Part shown: piece after piece, positions 21,815 through 35,600 of the stretch
Numbering within the stretch: position 1 is the first letter of the stretch
Layout: each line of letters starts with the position of its first letter
Source: Volvox africanus
Lineage: Eukaryota; Chlorophyta; Chlorophyceae; Chlamydomonadales; Volvocaceae
Length of the DNA stretch: 64,000 bases
Direction of reading: 5' to 3'
NCBI GenBank assembly: GCA_030268105.1
Contig: BSDZ01000003.1
Location: 4,883,001-4,947,000 of the forward strand
Made by a program: the position numbers and the translations under genes
Notes under the pieces: model-generated
The model's input: the letters and a program-made list of their open reading frames with translations, nothing else
Databases searched by the model: none
What the model was told of the DNA's origin: nothing

Positions 21815-24800
21815 ATGACAAGGCACACGAAACGTGCGCGGAAGTCTGCCGACGACTTTCCAGGCTCGGGACGTTCACATGGGGGCGCTACCTGTTCCCA
21901 GCAGCGGATCGTCGACTTGCACGTTGACTTGTTTCCAAACATCACATGGTTCTTGCAACCTCCCGACATCCTGGCTTTGCGAGAGACTTGCAAGTTTCTA
22001 TGCGAAGCGATCGATGGGTCTCGCACGCACATCGTCCTCCACCTTGCTCACGTCCAACAGACGATCTTCCTGGACCGCTGCAGACGCGTCGAGTCCTGCA
22101 ACGCCTACGTAAACCCTTCAGCTTCGGAACACCTGCCGTCTCAGTCTGCAGCCGTCGACGCCTCTGGCCCAGGCCGGGTTTACCCCTCACGTCGACCTCC
22201 GTCTCCCGTCCCTCCATTGCATGGCCTGAAAGTCAAGCCATACCATAGCTGCATCCTATCTGCGTTTGACAAATGGCCGCGACTGGAGAAGGTCTATGTT
22301 CTCGGTGACTCACCCGAAAGCTACATAACCCGACTCGTCCAGGACGCATTCGCAGCGGGGCGCCTGGCTGACTTGCGCCGAATCCTGTTGCGGCAGACGG
22401 TGTGGCGGAACCGTCTCAACGCCACCGCGGTGGAAGCACTTGTCATCTGTGAATCGGCCCTGTTGGGAGTGATTTCTGACAGCGAAGCCGTAGAACAACT
22501 TGAGAAACTAGATCTGCCACTTTTGCCAATGCCATTGCAACCGGATGAGGTGGGCGCTGCTGCCGCTGCCGCTGCGCCCGCGGCTGGCGAAGCAGGTCAG
22601 GAGGATGATGGGGAGCTTCTGCCCCCTCCCCCTGCTAACATTCCCGATCAAAGAATTCGTGAGCCTGTTGCACAGTCGTTGATCCACTGGCTAGTGCACT
22701 TTGCAGCGGTGCTGTCTTACTCGGGATCGTATGATGAGGCAGCGCGCGTGGCCAGGCTGCTGTGGGCGCCGCCGCTGGCGGACGCCGCACGCGCTACACT
22801 AGCAGCTGCACAGTTGGCCAGGGAGCGCCCGCTGGACGCTGCGCGCACGGTGCTGGAAATGCAGCCATGGCATGCCCGCGCGCTGGCGGCCATCGTGATG
22901 GAGATAATACAGCAACAGCAGTTCAATCAACAGCAGAAGCAAAAAGGGAAGCAACAGAAACAACAGCAGCGGCCGCAGGACGATGGGCACCAACGAATGC
23001 CGGCTGGAGGGGGAGATACACGCCATGGCTCGCCTGTCTCTCAGCCGGTCCCTGAGGCTAGTCCTCCAAATGACGCCGGCGCTAACGACAACAGTGGGCA
23101 TGAGGGTGTCGGAGGTGCAAGCGGTGGCGGCGGCGCTTCCACTGCTGCGGTGGCCGCGGCAATGGCATCAGCGCCGCCGGACGTCCGGGAGCTCCATTCG
23201 CGCCTGGCTGCCCTGGCGGCGATGGATGGCGGCGCCGGTATAGTTGGAGCTTTGGGTCCTCAGCTAGGGGCTGGATTCGGTTTGGATGCCGTGCTGCTGG
23301 GGCCTCCCTCGCCACTGGTTCTGGCCTTTGCGCAGGCCGTGACAGCGTGCGCCCATGGCATACCGGATACTGGGCTGGATCTGCTGCACCTGCATTGGCT
23401 GCGCTTCCAAGTGCACGCGGAGCGGCAGCGCCATGAACTTCTACAAAACACGGTGCGGCTACAGCGGCAACTCGCCGAGCTTCGGAGCAAGAAAAAACGC
23501 CAGGATCCCGCCGTTCTCGGCGATGGGAACGGCAGTGACGATGGGAATGAAGTAGCGAAGGATGAACATGAAGGAAGGAACGACACGGATGCTGAAGGAG
23601 GCGTTGGTGGAGCTGGTGGTGGTGGTGACGGTGTAGACGGCGATAGCGTCATAGCCGGGGCCGCCGAGGGCGATATGGGCTGGCGCTCTTTGCTAACGCT
23701 TCAACAGCTGCAGGACGCGAGACGAGAGCTGTTCACGTTGGAGCGGCGTCTGACCATCGAGCAAGAGGACTTTGCCGCTGCAGTGAATGAATACGTCAAC
23801 AAACACGTGCTACCGGCCGGCCGCGTGCACCGGTACAGTGCTTGCTGGTCCGCAGGAATCGATGACGTGGCAGTTGCTGAGGCGGCAGCGGCGGCGATGC
23901 CGCTGCCGACGTCCGCTGACGTCATAGCTTCAATGGCAGCTCCAGTGGCGGCGACAGCAGCTGACGTCGCCGCTGCCGTCACGGCTGCGGCAGCGGCGGC
24001 GGCGGCAGCGCCTCATTCCCTGGCCATGCCTGCCGGCTCCGCACCGCAAATGCGCGGACAGGCGGCGACAGCACTCAATGCTCAGGCTGATGTCCTCCTC
24101 TTCCTTATCCGAATGGTGTACAAACCCGGGCCCCAGTCTGCGCCAGGTAGCGCCAGGTCCCCTCAACCAGACAACAATACCGCAGGCCCGTCCATGATGC
24201 CATCCATCCCGCCATCGCCACCTGCAGCCTTCTTCTATGGCGGTACGCACCGATTGATGTCGTCGTCGCCGCCGCCGTCATCGTCTCCATCGTCAAGGTG
24301 GACATTCGACAATTGCATTCGCGAGACGCTGGCCAGTGTCGCGGCTTTATTGTTGATAGGTAGTGGCTACGTCGGCGCTGCCACACGGGTGCTGACGGCG
24401 GTGCCCCTGACATCGCACCTACAGCGGGCCTCCCTTTTGGACAGGATGTGGGCCCTCATCGGCGCCAACAGCACGTGGATTCGGTACCTTCCGTGCCATG
24501 GTGACGTTCAAGATGCAGCGGGAAAGCAGGTTTCGCTCGGTGGGAACGAGCTGGAGCTGGAGACGGCGCTGGGCAGCCGGGTCAACTTCTTAGAATCGCA
24601 GGCAAGGAATGATGAAGAGGCCCGGGCGCAGTGCGGGCGGCCGCATCCACAAAACGACGACGCTTTTTGCAAAACTGATTTGGCCACTAACTAAACATAT
24701 GAACTCAACAAGATACCTGAAGCTCGCATGGACATGTAGCGTTTTGCCTCAAGGCCAGCTGCACGTTGTGTCTATCCTTGACGGTATCCATTTTCACCTG

Positions 24801-27800
24801 CTTGCGTTGGGCCGGCGATGTCCCTAACGCTCCACACATTTTTCCTCCTCACAAAAGGCCTGTCCTACTTGCCAGCCCCATGGCATATGTAGCGCACTAA
24901 GCAAACGACGCCGGCGCCTGTTCCACCATGCGGGAAGCACTGCCGGGCTCTCTTCAAGTGTTCCTTGTCCTCATCCTTGTCCTCGAATCGTTATATCAAT
25001 TACCCTCCGGTCCTTTGGTTCGTCACTGGCCGCTGCTGTGGCGTCTTGCCGCCCGTCTCCGCAGCGCTTCTGGTTGCTCGGAGATGAGGAAGAGGATCTC
25101 GGAGAGATGGAGGAGGAGGACGACGACGGGGAGGAGGAAATGGAGGAGGATGAAGATGCAGAGGGGGCTGAAGGGGGTCATGAGGTGGAGGCTGCGATTC
25201 AACAGGCCGCAGGTGGGGGAAACGGAGAGCAAGGTGGGCCAGACGCTGAAGGCCAGGGCAACGGTGACGGTGGGGGCGACGCGGAGGAACAGGCAGCAGC
25301 GGCGGCAGAGGCAATGGACTTCGAGGTGGAGTGGGAGGTGGAGGTGGAGGAGGAGGAGGAGCACGCCCAGGCGGCATTGGCAGCACTTGCAAACGCCGCT
25401 ATAGGGCCAAATGGTGGTGGGGACGGCGGCGGCGAGGTCGACATGGGCGGCGGTCAAGCCATGGCCATGGCCGTGGAGGCGGGCTTTGGTAATCCGGACG
25501 TTCCAGCGCTAGTCGGCGAAGCGATGGGTGCGGACGTGCAGCTGCAACAGGGGCAACAAATAGAGGGTTGGAACTTGGAACAGCTGCTACAACCGCCGCA
25601 AGCGCCCCCGCCGCAACTACCCCCAGAGCACGGCGCCCATGGCCTTGCGGCACCACCCATCCTCCAACCACCCCCACAGCAGCAGCAGCTGCTGCAGCAA
25701 CAACATCAGCAACAGGAGGCGGCTGCCGGGGCTGCTGGGGTTGCAGCAGCACCAGCGCCAGCAGCGGTCCCCATGCCGCCTGAGCTTCCGGGGGCCAACC
25801 TGGTGTCTGAGCAGGAGGAGCAGCTCGTGCGGCAGCTCAGCCGTGGGGTGCAGTATTTGTGGTCGGCCTCCACTTACTCTGGCACATCCGACGTAAGCCC
25901 CTCGCATTTCCCCAGCGGGGATCTATGCATCCGGGGACCTCACCCCTGCCGCGGCTTCCGGTCGCAACCAGAGCTGGTGAGGCACGCGGAGGCTGTCATG
26001 GAGGCGGTGCGCCTGAGCTGCACCAAAGACGTGGCCGCAGAAGGCTTGCAGATGCCGTCTCTCGCATTACGCGCGGGGGGCGCTGCTGCGCCGCCAGGTA
26101 GCAATGAGGTATGGCAGACATCTCTGGCCACCCTCATGGCTGCGTGCGCCTCGGTGGCCGGAGTGCAGCGGCGGGCCATGGCGATGGTGATGGCTATGCC
26201 GGACGTTCGGGCGCGGCTGGCTGCGGCCGTGGCGGTGGCGGCGGAGCTTGTCCAGCAGGGTAAGACTAGCCTCGCCGCAGAACTTCTCTTGACGGCGTAC
26301 GGTACCCCGCCGCACCGCTGCAGCAGCAACGGCTCGGAAGCTGCTGATGCCATGGATGGCAGCGGCGGCAGCGGCAGCGGCGGCGGAGACGCGTCCAGCT
26401 TTGTTGCTTCTTCCGCCGATCCCATTGAGTCGACGGTGACTCCGTTGAGCACTCTGGACTTTAAAATGACACTGAGTGGCCAGTCTGCACTGGTTTGGGC
26501 TTGCGCCCATCTGGATCGTGTCGTACACCTGGCGACGGGACGCGCCCGAGTGTGCGCTGTCGCCTCCGTGCTAAACTCCCAGGTCGCCTCCAAGTGCTCG
26601 TCATCCATACCCACCACTGTCGTCGCCGCTTGCTCACGCGCCCACTCCAGACCAATCTTCCTGAACGCCTGCGCAGCGTTCCCCGGGGAGGAGGCCCGGG
26701 CCCTCGTGCCATTGATGCGCTCGCTGCCGGCGACCTTCCTTGAGCGCTGCCTGACGGAGGTGCCGTTGATGCTACAGCCCACTGATGTAGCAAGGCAGCT
26801 GTTGCTGACGTCACTTGGGCGGGCGGACCCAGCGATGGGGCGCGAGGATATGGCGCTAGCGCTCCACCAGCTCATGTACTACAGCAAACTGTCTGTTGGG
26901 ACGCGGGTTGGGGTAAGCACTGAAGCGCGAGGGGGTGGGTGACTCCGGGTCTTGGGCCTTGAGTTTTGTACCTCGGATCTTGGAATCTTGGAAATGGATG
27001 GATTGCGGGCTGCCTTGTGCGCCCTTGGTGTAGTGGCAGTCACGTCACCCTCAAACTTACCCCTGCCACGGCCCCGACACCGGGGGGCTCCTCCGCTTGC
27101 TTTCGCCGCTTACTCTCCTACGTTGTCATACCGTACCGTACCATACCATACGGGGAAGTCGTTGGACGTGGGATAAAATGATACGTAACATGTGCCTGTG
27201 TGACCTCATCCCAGACAAATACGCCCTCCAATCCGCTTCAATGCTCCGGACCCTTCTTTCATACTTCTTCTCTCCGCCTCATCCTCCGCTCTATTACTCC
27301 ACTCCTCGCAGCTGCGGTCGGCGGTCGACATGTCCCCTCTGGAGCGTGAGCTCACCGGCGTCTCACTGCTGCTCACGTCGCTTATTCGGTTCATCGAGAC
27401 TCCGACGCCCCGGGCGCTAACGATCACAGGAGCCGGAGTGGGGATAGGGATGGAGGTGGGAGTAGGAGTGGGAGCTCATCAGGGTGAAGAGGAGGCCGAC
27501 GGCGCTGCGGCAAACGTGCTGGCGGGCTGGCTTGGCCAGCAACAGCCACAACATCCGGAACAAGAAATGGAACAAGAGGATGCGGAGGAAGCTATCGCGA
27601 TGGAGGGAGTACATGAACAGGTCGGCGGACAGGCAGCGGCAGCGGCAGTGGCCGCGGGGATTGATCTGCATGCAGCTCACCTGGCGGCGGCGCTGGGACC
27701 CGAGGCAGGGGACGAGGACCCCTCGGGCCTCGTGCTCGAGGCAGGCGGTGGCGGGACGCAAGGGATCGACGATATGGCGGAGTGGGAGGATATGGGGGAA

Positions 27801-30015
27801 TCCGAGGACGATGACTCAGATGGTGAGGGGCACGGCGGGAGGGAGACTGGGACGGAGGTGAAGAGGGGTCGCGGCGGGACCGACCCCGGTAGCAGCAGTC
27901 GCAGCGTCGGCAGTAGTTGCCCTGCTGGAGGTAAGGGGGAAGATGCGGAGGATACAGACATGGAAGACCGGCCCGCTGCCGAGCCGGGGCCCGAGGGCAT
28001 GGCAGGAGGGGCAGAGGGACCGGCGCTCTTGTCGGTGGTGCCGCTGATTCACCTTGATAGTCAGGCTGTGCGGAGACTGCGCCTAGCACCCAGCGTGCTT
28101 CGTGATTTGGTTTCGGAAGCCCAGATGTGGGGCATCATGCCACGTCTGCGTTGCGGAAGCGGCCCCGGTGGAAGTGCCGACGCAGCCGAAGCCGCAACAG
28201 ACCCAACTGTCTGCGGTGGCGGCGGAGGGCGCACCGATGCCCCAACCGCGACTACGGGGAGCTCCACACACACGGCTCCGGGTCGGGGGTCATCTGCGTG
28301 TATTTCATGGCGTCGCTGGCCCCCGGAACTGATTGCCTGTCGCCGCCTCCCCCGCCTTCTGGCGGATGCGCTCCGACCAGAAGACGCGGGCGTGCTGGGT
28401 CCGCTCCTGGCGCGTACGACGGGCGCACTGCTGTCCTGGGATCTACCGTATGCTGTCGTACTGGCTGTGCACGCGGCTCGTGATTTGGGACCAGAAGCAT
28501 TGGGTGAGAGTGGTGCTGATGTGGCGGTGAGCTCCCTAGAGCGATTGTGCCAGGCGTGTAGTCGGTATCGTTTTGTGCGGGGAATGCTTTGCCGCCTCTC
28601 GAGCTCAGAGCTGCAGCCGCCGGCGGGAGCAGAACTTGCTGGCGATGTCCCCACTGCTACCGCCAGCACCGCGAACGCGGGACGCGGCCGCCGCCGGCGT
28701 TGGCAGGAGGTGGCAGTCCCACGGCGTACTACCGGCAGCAGAGGCAGCTGCGGTGCTGGCGGCGGGGTGCCGTTGCAGGGCTGGCGGCTGCCACCGCCGC
28801 GCACGTCATGGTGCTTGGCGGCGGAGTTGTTAGTGCACTGCTTTGCGCCATACTGGCGGCAGCGGCTCTCTGCAGCAGTGCTGGGTATGTCGGCCATGGT
28901 GGTGGGGTTGCCGGCTCGGGACAGAGTAGGCCCTATGGCCCAGCTCTTCCTATTAGCGGCGGTCGGTGCAGCGTCACTCGCGCCGGCATCGACGCCTGAG
29001 GGCCAGCAGCGGAAGCAGTCCGCTGTTGCTCTGCGGCTACAGCAGAAGCTGCAAGAGCAGCACAAGCAGTACCAAGCCGAAGCGCGGGAAAGTGACAAGG
29101 ACCTGTCGGCGCCTCCTCCCGCAGAAGCAGCCGGTAACCTGGGGGCGGCTGGACTCTTGCCGGCGTCCGGGAGGCCTTCCTTGTTGACGTTGCCGATCGG
29201 GTCCAGCGAGGGGCGGCCGGAGGCATCTGCGGAGGAGAGGCCAAAGGCCGGGGACGCGACGGGAAGACTTGAGACCCGCGAAGTCCACGCCAAGGAGGCT
29301 TCACGATCGGCACCATCTGTGGGCGAGCGGGACAGCCTCCTGCACATGTTGTACGATGTAGCGCACCCATGGCAACGTCTACTGTATGACCTGGCGACGG
29401 CTGTATGGGGTGACGAGCTGCAGCTCCCGCCGGCGGCCCTAAGTACAGCGGCGGCAGCGGCGGGGACATCAGGGACGGTCAACCCATTGCCATTGCCGTT
29501 GCCCCAACAGCCTCCTCCGTCGCCTGGAGACCGGCCCAGCAGTCAGGCCGCAACGGCCGGGATTTCTGTCGCTGAGGATACAGTGCGTGATCCGGCGGCT
29601 TCCAGGCATCTGTTGGATTCTGGCTCAGGGCTGTGCGAGCCACGGACTCCGGTCAACACCTCGGAATGGGACACTGGTGCTGCTGCTGCCCCTACGGTTG
29701 CAGCGGCAATGCCGGTCGGTACGGGTCGCTTCCGTGCAAGCCTTGCAGCGGTAAGATCATCTGGGCGGTCAGCTGCGGACCGCCAGCCGCTCCTGCCGCT
29801 GAGCCTGCACCTGAGCGACGGCCTGGAGGCGTGTTTCGCTGACAACGACCCACTGACTCGCGCCGTGATGCTGCTGACCACCATCATCCTGGCAGCAATG
29901 GACTTGCCGTCCCGCAGGGGTGATCGCCTGGGGCCGGGGCAGCCTATAGGGCCACAACAACAACAACAACAACATCAGCAGCAGCAGCAGCAGCAACAAC
30001 AACAACGACAACAGC

Positions 30016-30064
<49 letters not shown>

Positions 30065-31671
30065 GCCAGATCAGAATGCACAGCTCCAGCAGCTCCAGCA
30101 GCTCCAGCAGCCGGGAGGCGAAGGGGGCCCCGCAGGAGAGAGTGTGCCACTTGAGGCGGCGGTCGAGGGCAGCCAGCAGCATCTGGAGGGGTTAGCCTGG
30201 TGCCATGGCACCCGGACTTCGTTGTGGGTCTGGGAGAAGGCAGTGCCTCGCCTCCAGAAAGCCTCACTACTGGGGCTGGTGAAGGTCCTCAAGGTGAGGG
30301 GGCGACATGCCCTATAGGCCACCATTCGATCAATAGGCGGACTGGGTCCACGGGGAAACACACGCCGAGGATGCACGGAACGGCATCCTTCATCTGTACT
30401 GCTTCACGCGCATTGCGTCCTCTGGCGCGCAGACGATGGCACGAAGGGGTGGAATGGGGGTGAGGTGGGGATATCGCACCGCCACTCCCGGGCATGCGGT
30501 GTACTCGCAGCACTGCGTGTCGCGCAAGGGCGGTTACTGCCGGTATCTCTCGTGGTGTTCTCGGCCTCGCAACCTCCATCCGGAGATCACGGTTGTTGTT
30601 TCCTGGTCAGCGCGGTTTTCCTCATCCTATTGAGCCCTTCCAAAACCCTGTCCTGGTGCCTTTCAACGAGCTCCCTGGTGCGATGCCGCGCCATCGTCGT
30701 GATGCGCGCAGGTACCCAAGATAGTGCTCACAACGCTGCTGGAGGGCCTGCTGACGCTGTACCTGCCCCGCAAGCTGAGACCCTCCCCGGCGGCCACAGG
30801 CACATACACGGCTTCCGGATGCGCGGAAGCGGATCTTCACAGCCAAGCAGGGCCATCCTGCGCGGACGCCGGTGCTACTGTCGCGGCCGCGGCCCCCTCC
30901 GCAGCCTTGACCCCTACCGCTGCTGCCACAACGTCGGCCAGCGGGCTAACCCACGGCACGGGGGTCCAGGAATCGGCCGCCCACGACAACATCCCCAGTG
31001 CTACGGACAATGCTGGAGTGGAGGTGTGCACAAGTCGGGGGGTTCAGACGGAAGGCGCGGATGGAGATGGCAGCAGCGGCAGTGGCGTAAGTGGGAAAGC
31101 CGGTGATGGCGGCAGAAGCCATGGAAACGGTGGCGATGTGAGTGGCGGCGGGTCTGATGACGACCAGTTAAGCCGACTCATGTTCTTGTTGATGGCCCGC
31201 TTGGTGGCGGAGCTTATCCGGGACGGCTACCCTCGGGGCCCACCTCCGCACATGCCGCGTCTAGAAGCTGCGCTGCAGCGAGTGCGGGCGGATGCTGCCG
31301 ACGTGGTGCACCCGCACCCGCACTTGCACCCACATCCGCGTTCACAACACCCGCAGCACCCGCAGCCTCCCCAGCACCCGCAGGAGGAGGGTCAGCGGAG
31401 TCCGGCTTGCGGAATCCTCGGGAAAGTGGGAGCGAGCAGCCCCTCCGCTGCAGATACCAACACGGTCAATACTGTACTGCGGGGTGCAGGGGCTGCTGGT
31501 TCAAGCGCGGGAATGGGTTCCGGTTCCGGCGCATGGCGCAGCTGCGGTATTGGAGGGTGCAGGCTGTGTGAGCGCATATTACAGGTTGAGCAGCTGTTGA
31601 GTGAGATGGGCTGGAGTGGTTTCGGAGCAGCAGGCGGGAGCGGCGACCCGAGTGGCAGTGGGCAGATTTGA
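21815..31671 (+). CDS. Giant low-complexity protein with an F-box-like N-terminus
   Basis: Four long exons join at phase 0: 21815-24529, 25065-26912, 27312-30293 and 30712-31671, giving about 2,834 aa. Residues 35-66 read like an F-box (DLFPNITWFLQ, then ILALRETCKFLCEAID). After that no known domain was recognised. Helical, probably folded patches (for example around ELHSRLAALAAMDG, LQDARRELFTLERRL, and the exon 3/4 junction LVKVLK-VPKIVLTTLLEGLL) alternate with Ala, Gly, Glu/Asp and Gln runs, including a long poly-Gln tract. If the F-box is real the protein could recruit substrates to an SCF ubiquitin ligase; that is inference. The exon 1 donor (CAG|GTTTCG at 24529) is weak and was chosen by phase. 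If it is wrong, the first frame would end at 24694 as a separate 959-aa protein. The exon 2 donor GTAAGC and the exon 3 donor GTGAGG are good. Confidence 0.65.
29953..30066 (+). repeat. Coding CAA/CAG repeat (poly-Gln tract)
   Basis: About 37 codons, almost all CAA or CAG, interrupted by single CAT and CGA codons, inside exon 3 of the giant gene. Mixed CAA/CAG use makes it less prone to slippage than pure CAG. Confidence 0.9.
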
Positions 31672-32653
31672 GCTCTCAGGTAAAAAAGGTCGTGTTGGCA
31701 GACGCCCAGATGCGCAGGCAAAGAGGAACTCTGAAGAGAATGGGGACTTGATACCGCGTCCCCAACGGAGGGGGCACAAAACAAACAATAAAAGATCCTC
31801 TTCGAACAGACGTCTCATTCAGTTGCCATCAGAACAGGTTTAGGGAGGCGGACTAGCAGTAGCCAGTTAGAGGACTTCCTCCGTTCTGGGGCGTTCCTTA
31901 TGATTAGCGTGTAGTGAGTGGAAACGGGTTTAGAGGAAGGGTGAATGTTCATGGGGCCCCAGCTCTAGCACCAGCACCAGCCCCAGCTTGGCACAGGAAT
32001 TTGCTCCGCTGGATGATTGTAAAAGGTGTACCTTCTTCACGCATTGATTTAGTCCTGTTGCTACTCAATGCCGTTACTTATGTTCACAAGGCGGTCCTTT
32101 TGGCTCCTTTCGGTTTGCATATAAATGGTTGACAATAAGCTCTGATTGGGGCCGGATCGGTTAGAGAAAGTTTCGGCCGTACTATGACCGAGATATGCGT
32201 GAGCGTGTTAATACCTGCCCGTGGTTGTTTGGATCCCTAATTATAGTCCGTACCCATCAGATTTCCTGGTCTGTATACTTGCTTTTGGGGACGTGCACGG
32301 TCTGCAACCCGGAACGGCCAGTCTGTCGGAACGGAAATCAGTTGTACGTTTCATCGCACGACGTCTGGACTGTTGCGCCCGTGGACAACTTGCAAATCAG
32401 TTTTATGTTTCCATACTTTAGTTCAGGATTGTGCGTTTTGTCAACGATTTTTCCATGATTTTTATTGAGTTGAAGGCCGCCTATGTGCAGCACAGCGACG
32501 GGTACACCTTGCCACCCTCAAACTCCGGCTGTGACGCGTTGCAAATAATTTAGATGTCGTAAATTGTCTAGTTGATTCATTTGAGTCCGCCATAGGCCGA
32601 TGTAATAATTCAGCCATGCCTTCATCACTTCCACCAAGTGTGCGGCATTAAAG
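31672..32653. other. 3' UTR of the giant gene and upstream region of the exostosin gene
   Basis: No exon was recognised. The sequence is AT-richer from about 32040, which suggests an intergenic spacer and the exostosin promoter. Confidence 0.5.
32018..32022 (+). promoter_or_regulatory. Candidate TGTAA polyadenylation signal, giant gene
   Basis: TGTAA lies about 347 bases after the stop at 31671, a usual distance for volvocine 3' UTRs. Confidence 0.5.
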
Positions 32654-35600
32654 ATGATTCGAAAATTACTCGCGATCCTACTTACGTATCTTCTCCGTGC
32701 TGCGGCGGACAATGTGGTAGGCGGCAACCAAGCAACAGTGGCCGGCCAGCTAGCGAACGGCGCCGTACCCGAAAACGTTGCATTATTGAATTGCCGCAGG
32801 AATTCGTTGCACCAAAGGTGGAACGTGAAATTCGGCAGACAAAAAAGAAGCCAGGCGTGTGCAGCGAAGCTTGCTACCGTGTTGCAACTTGCAACGAAGA
32901 AATCGGTGGCAGGTACGATTACGGTCCGCTGGAGATTAAGCTGATGCTACTTACTTTTAGCTGTTTACTATATAAATAATCATGCACCTGAGGCAGCTGC
33001 CTGACTTATTATCTTAGGATGTTGTCTTATGCAAGCAAATCCCTTCTGCCCGTACCCGTACCTCTCCCGACTTCTCCTCCCAGCCCCTGAAGGTCGTCTT
33101 CCCTCTCCTATAATGCCAATGCAGGTGCGACTGTCCCAAGCATCTCAGCGGGTGGGACTGCTCCCGTAATGCGACCGCCAGTCGTCTGGCGGCCTACTCA
33201 CAGGCGCCAGTCTTAGAGGCCCGATCACCCATGGCCTGCCTCAACAACTGCACGATGCGCGGCCACTGCAGCCTGGGCGCGTGTATTTGCAGCAGAGGTG
33301 GGAGAGCACCACCGCAGTTCATCAGTGCATCTTGGAGTTGCTGACGGGCGTAGGGCCGAGCCGGGGGGGCAGGGGCCAGGGAACCCAATCTTCGTAGACG
33401 TCCCGGATATCCTGTCGTACAGCGGCACCCATTTAGGAAGCGTCAGGAAGAGGTCCCGCACACATGGCGATGCATCAACGTCCTGGACTTGTACACGGCG
33501 TTGGGAACGAAGAAGGTCTGGCTCGAGTTGCTGCACTGGGGGATGAAGGGGTGTTAATGCGGAAAGCTTCGGCGGCACAGCTGGGGGAACGCATTTCCTG
33601 CAACATCCGCCAAAATCCAAAACCTGAAAATCCTACCGCGCGTCCCCAGAAACGTGAGCATGCGTATCTGTTCTTCACCTTAAGGGCATTAGCAAACGTG
33701 GTGGTGGGGCATCAGCTCCGTCTTGCAGATATAAAAACAGGAGGACAAAAACACACACATACCCTTCCAACACAATACCTTTCCCGCAACACCCGCGTAG
33801 GAAACTTTACATCGGATTGCTCTCTGTCGCTGGGACCAGACGGCAAACCTGAACTATTGGCGGGCACTGGCTACAAGCCGCGGAACAAGCGGCCGCGGAT
33901 ATATGTGTACGACATACCGCACAAGTACTCATCCTGGTGCGTGTGTCGGCGTGTGGACAGGCGGCACGAGCGCACTCGGGCCTCCCTCGCCCCGAAGAGG
34001 CGTTGTTGATCTCGGCTGCTTCCCCTTCCAGGGCACAGACACACACACACACAGACACACAGACACACAGACACACACACAGACACAGGCACACAAGCCA
34101 CAGGCGACGACGTCATGGTACGTCAGTTTCCCGAAACAGCATAATTCCCACTTCATGTCATCAACACAAGACACCGCCACCTCAGAAGCATCCACAACAC
34201 TGAAAGCAATTAAGGAAACCCAATAATACGAGGAAAAAGAATATACATGGGGGCTGGTATGTTCCTGCTTTCAAAACGACTAGCGTGAATCGCCCCCATC
34301 AAACCCGGCTAACAAAACAGAGTCATCACCAAAGTACCACATGTGTACGGAAACGAAATGCAATCTCAACCTCCGGCGGCTCTCTCCTGCAGGCACAACC
34401 CGGCGCGACTCGACCGGTCCCTGCATTGGGTGTTCTGGGAGCGGCTGATCGGCAGCGGGGCGCTGGTGGCGGATGGCGATGACGCGGTGCGGTGATGGGA
34501 ACGGGAACTGGAAGACTCGTTGTGTATATGTGAGATGGATCTAAGGCTGGACCTGGAGAGGGGGAAGGGGGATGGACGGTTTTTGGGGGGTCAGCCCTTC
34601 GGCATCTGCTCCAGGAAAGGACTGGAAGCTGGATCTGTAACCCCGTCCGCTGCCACCGCCCCACGGCTCCCCCTTCTCACACACATACAGGACTGGTACT
34701 GGATTCCAATAAAGCTGCGCTCTACGGTGGATGGATATCGACTGCTGGAGGTGCTGCGGTACATACGGACTGAATGGCCGTGGTACGACAAGTAGGTTCA
34801 CGGTGCGGCACCCTAAGGTTGTGTGAAGGTGGGGTACCACGAGCCGAGGAGATGTGGGTCGGATCCCCCCGGGGCACCGGCGTGATGAGACGAAGAAGAA
34901 TCTGATTTTCTGGGTTTGTGGACCATATGGATTTTAGTATTCATTCTCACTGTCTTTGTGACCCATGGGTCAGTGTCCTGTGTTCTTCGCACCCGCCCTG
35001 GATCCTTTCCCCGACGGCTCTGGAAGGCTCCACGGACATCGCCACTTCATCATACACACTGGCGACACGGGGCGAGGCGAAGTGGCGGTGAGTCGGTGGG
35101 TCCTTGGGGTCCGTCGAGGTCCGTTGCTGATACGACGTGGCATGACCCCTGAATGGGTAGAACCGCACCACCCTCTCTCTCTCTCTCTCTCTCTCTGTAT
35201 ATATGTGTATGTATACGTGTGTATTGCAGGTGACTGCTAATGACGCTCCTTCCCGCTCATTCACACGGGGCTCTTGGCTCCTTCGCACTCGGTGATTAAC
35301 AGCTTCCTGAGACGCCCTCCTTCCTGCGCCTCACGACCCACAATTTGTGTCTTCCCCCTCCCTCCTCTCCCTCCCCTCCCTCCCCTCCCTTCCTCCCCGG
35401 CCACCTCTTCCTGTCTGATCCGGTGGCAGCCAGACGTGCGGGACATAACGACCAACCTGACCTGGCTGCACCATTGGGGATTGGTGGATGATTGGGAAAC
35501 CTCCGGCTGGAAGGCGGCGCACCGCCCGGGGAAGGTGAGCTGCGCCGCGATAAAGGTCGGAGTGAGGCTGGGACTGGGGCTTGTTCTAGTCGGGGAGAAG

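Noticed and set aside
24530..24694. Continuation of giant-gene exon 1 to a stop at 24694
   Set aside because: Kept only as an alternative: the acceptor at 25065 and the later exons are phase 0, which favours splicing out of exon 1 before the stop.
28061..29482. A 473-codon minus-strand open frame inside exon 3 of the giant gene
   Set aside because: GC-rich coding DNA often leaves long antisense frames; the plus strand has splice-bounded, helix-forming coding sequence here.
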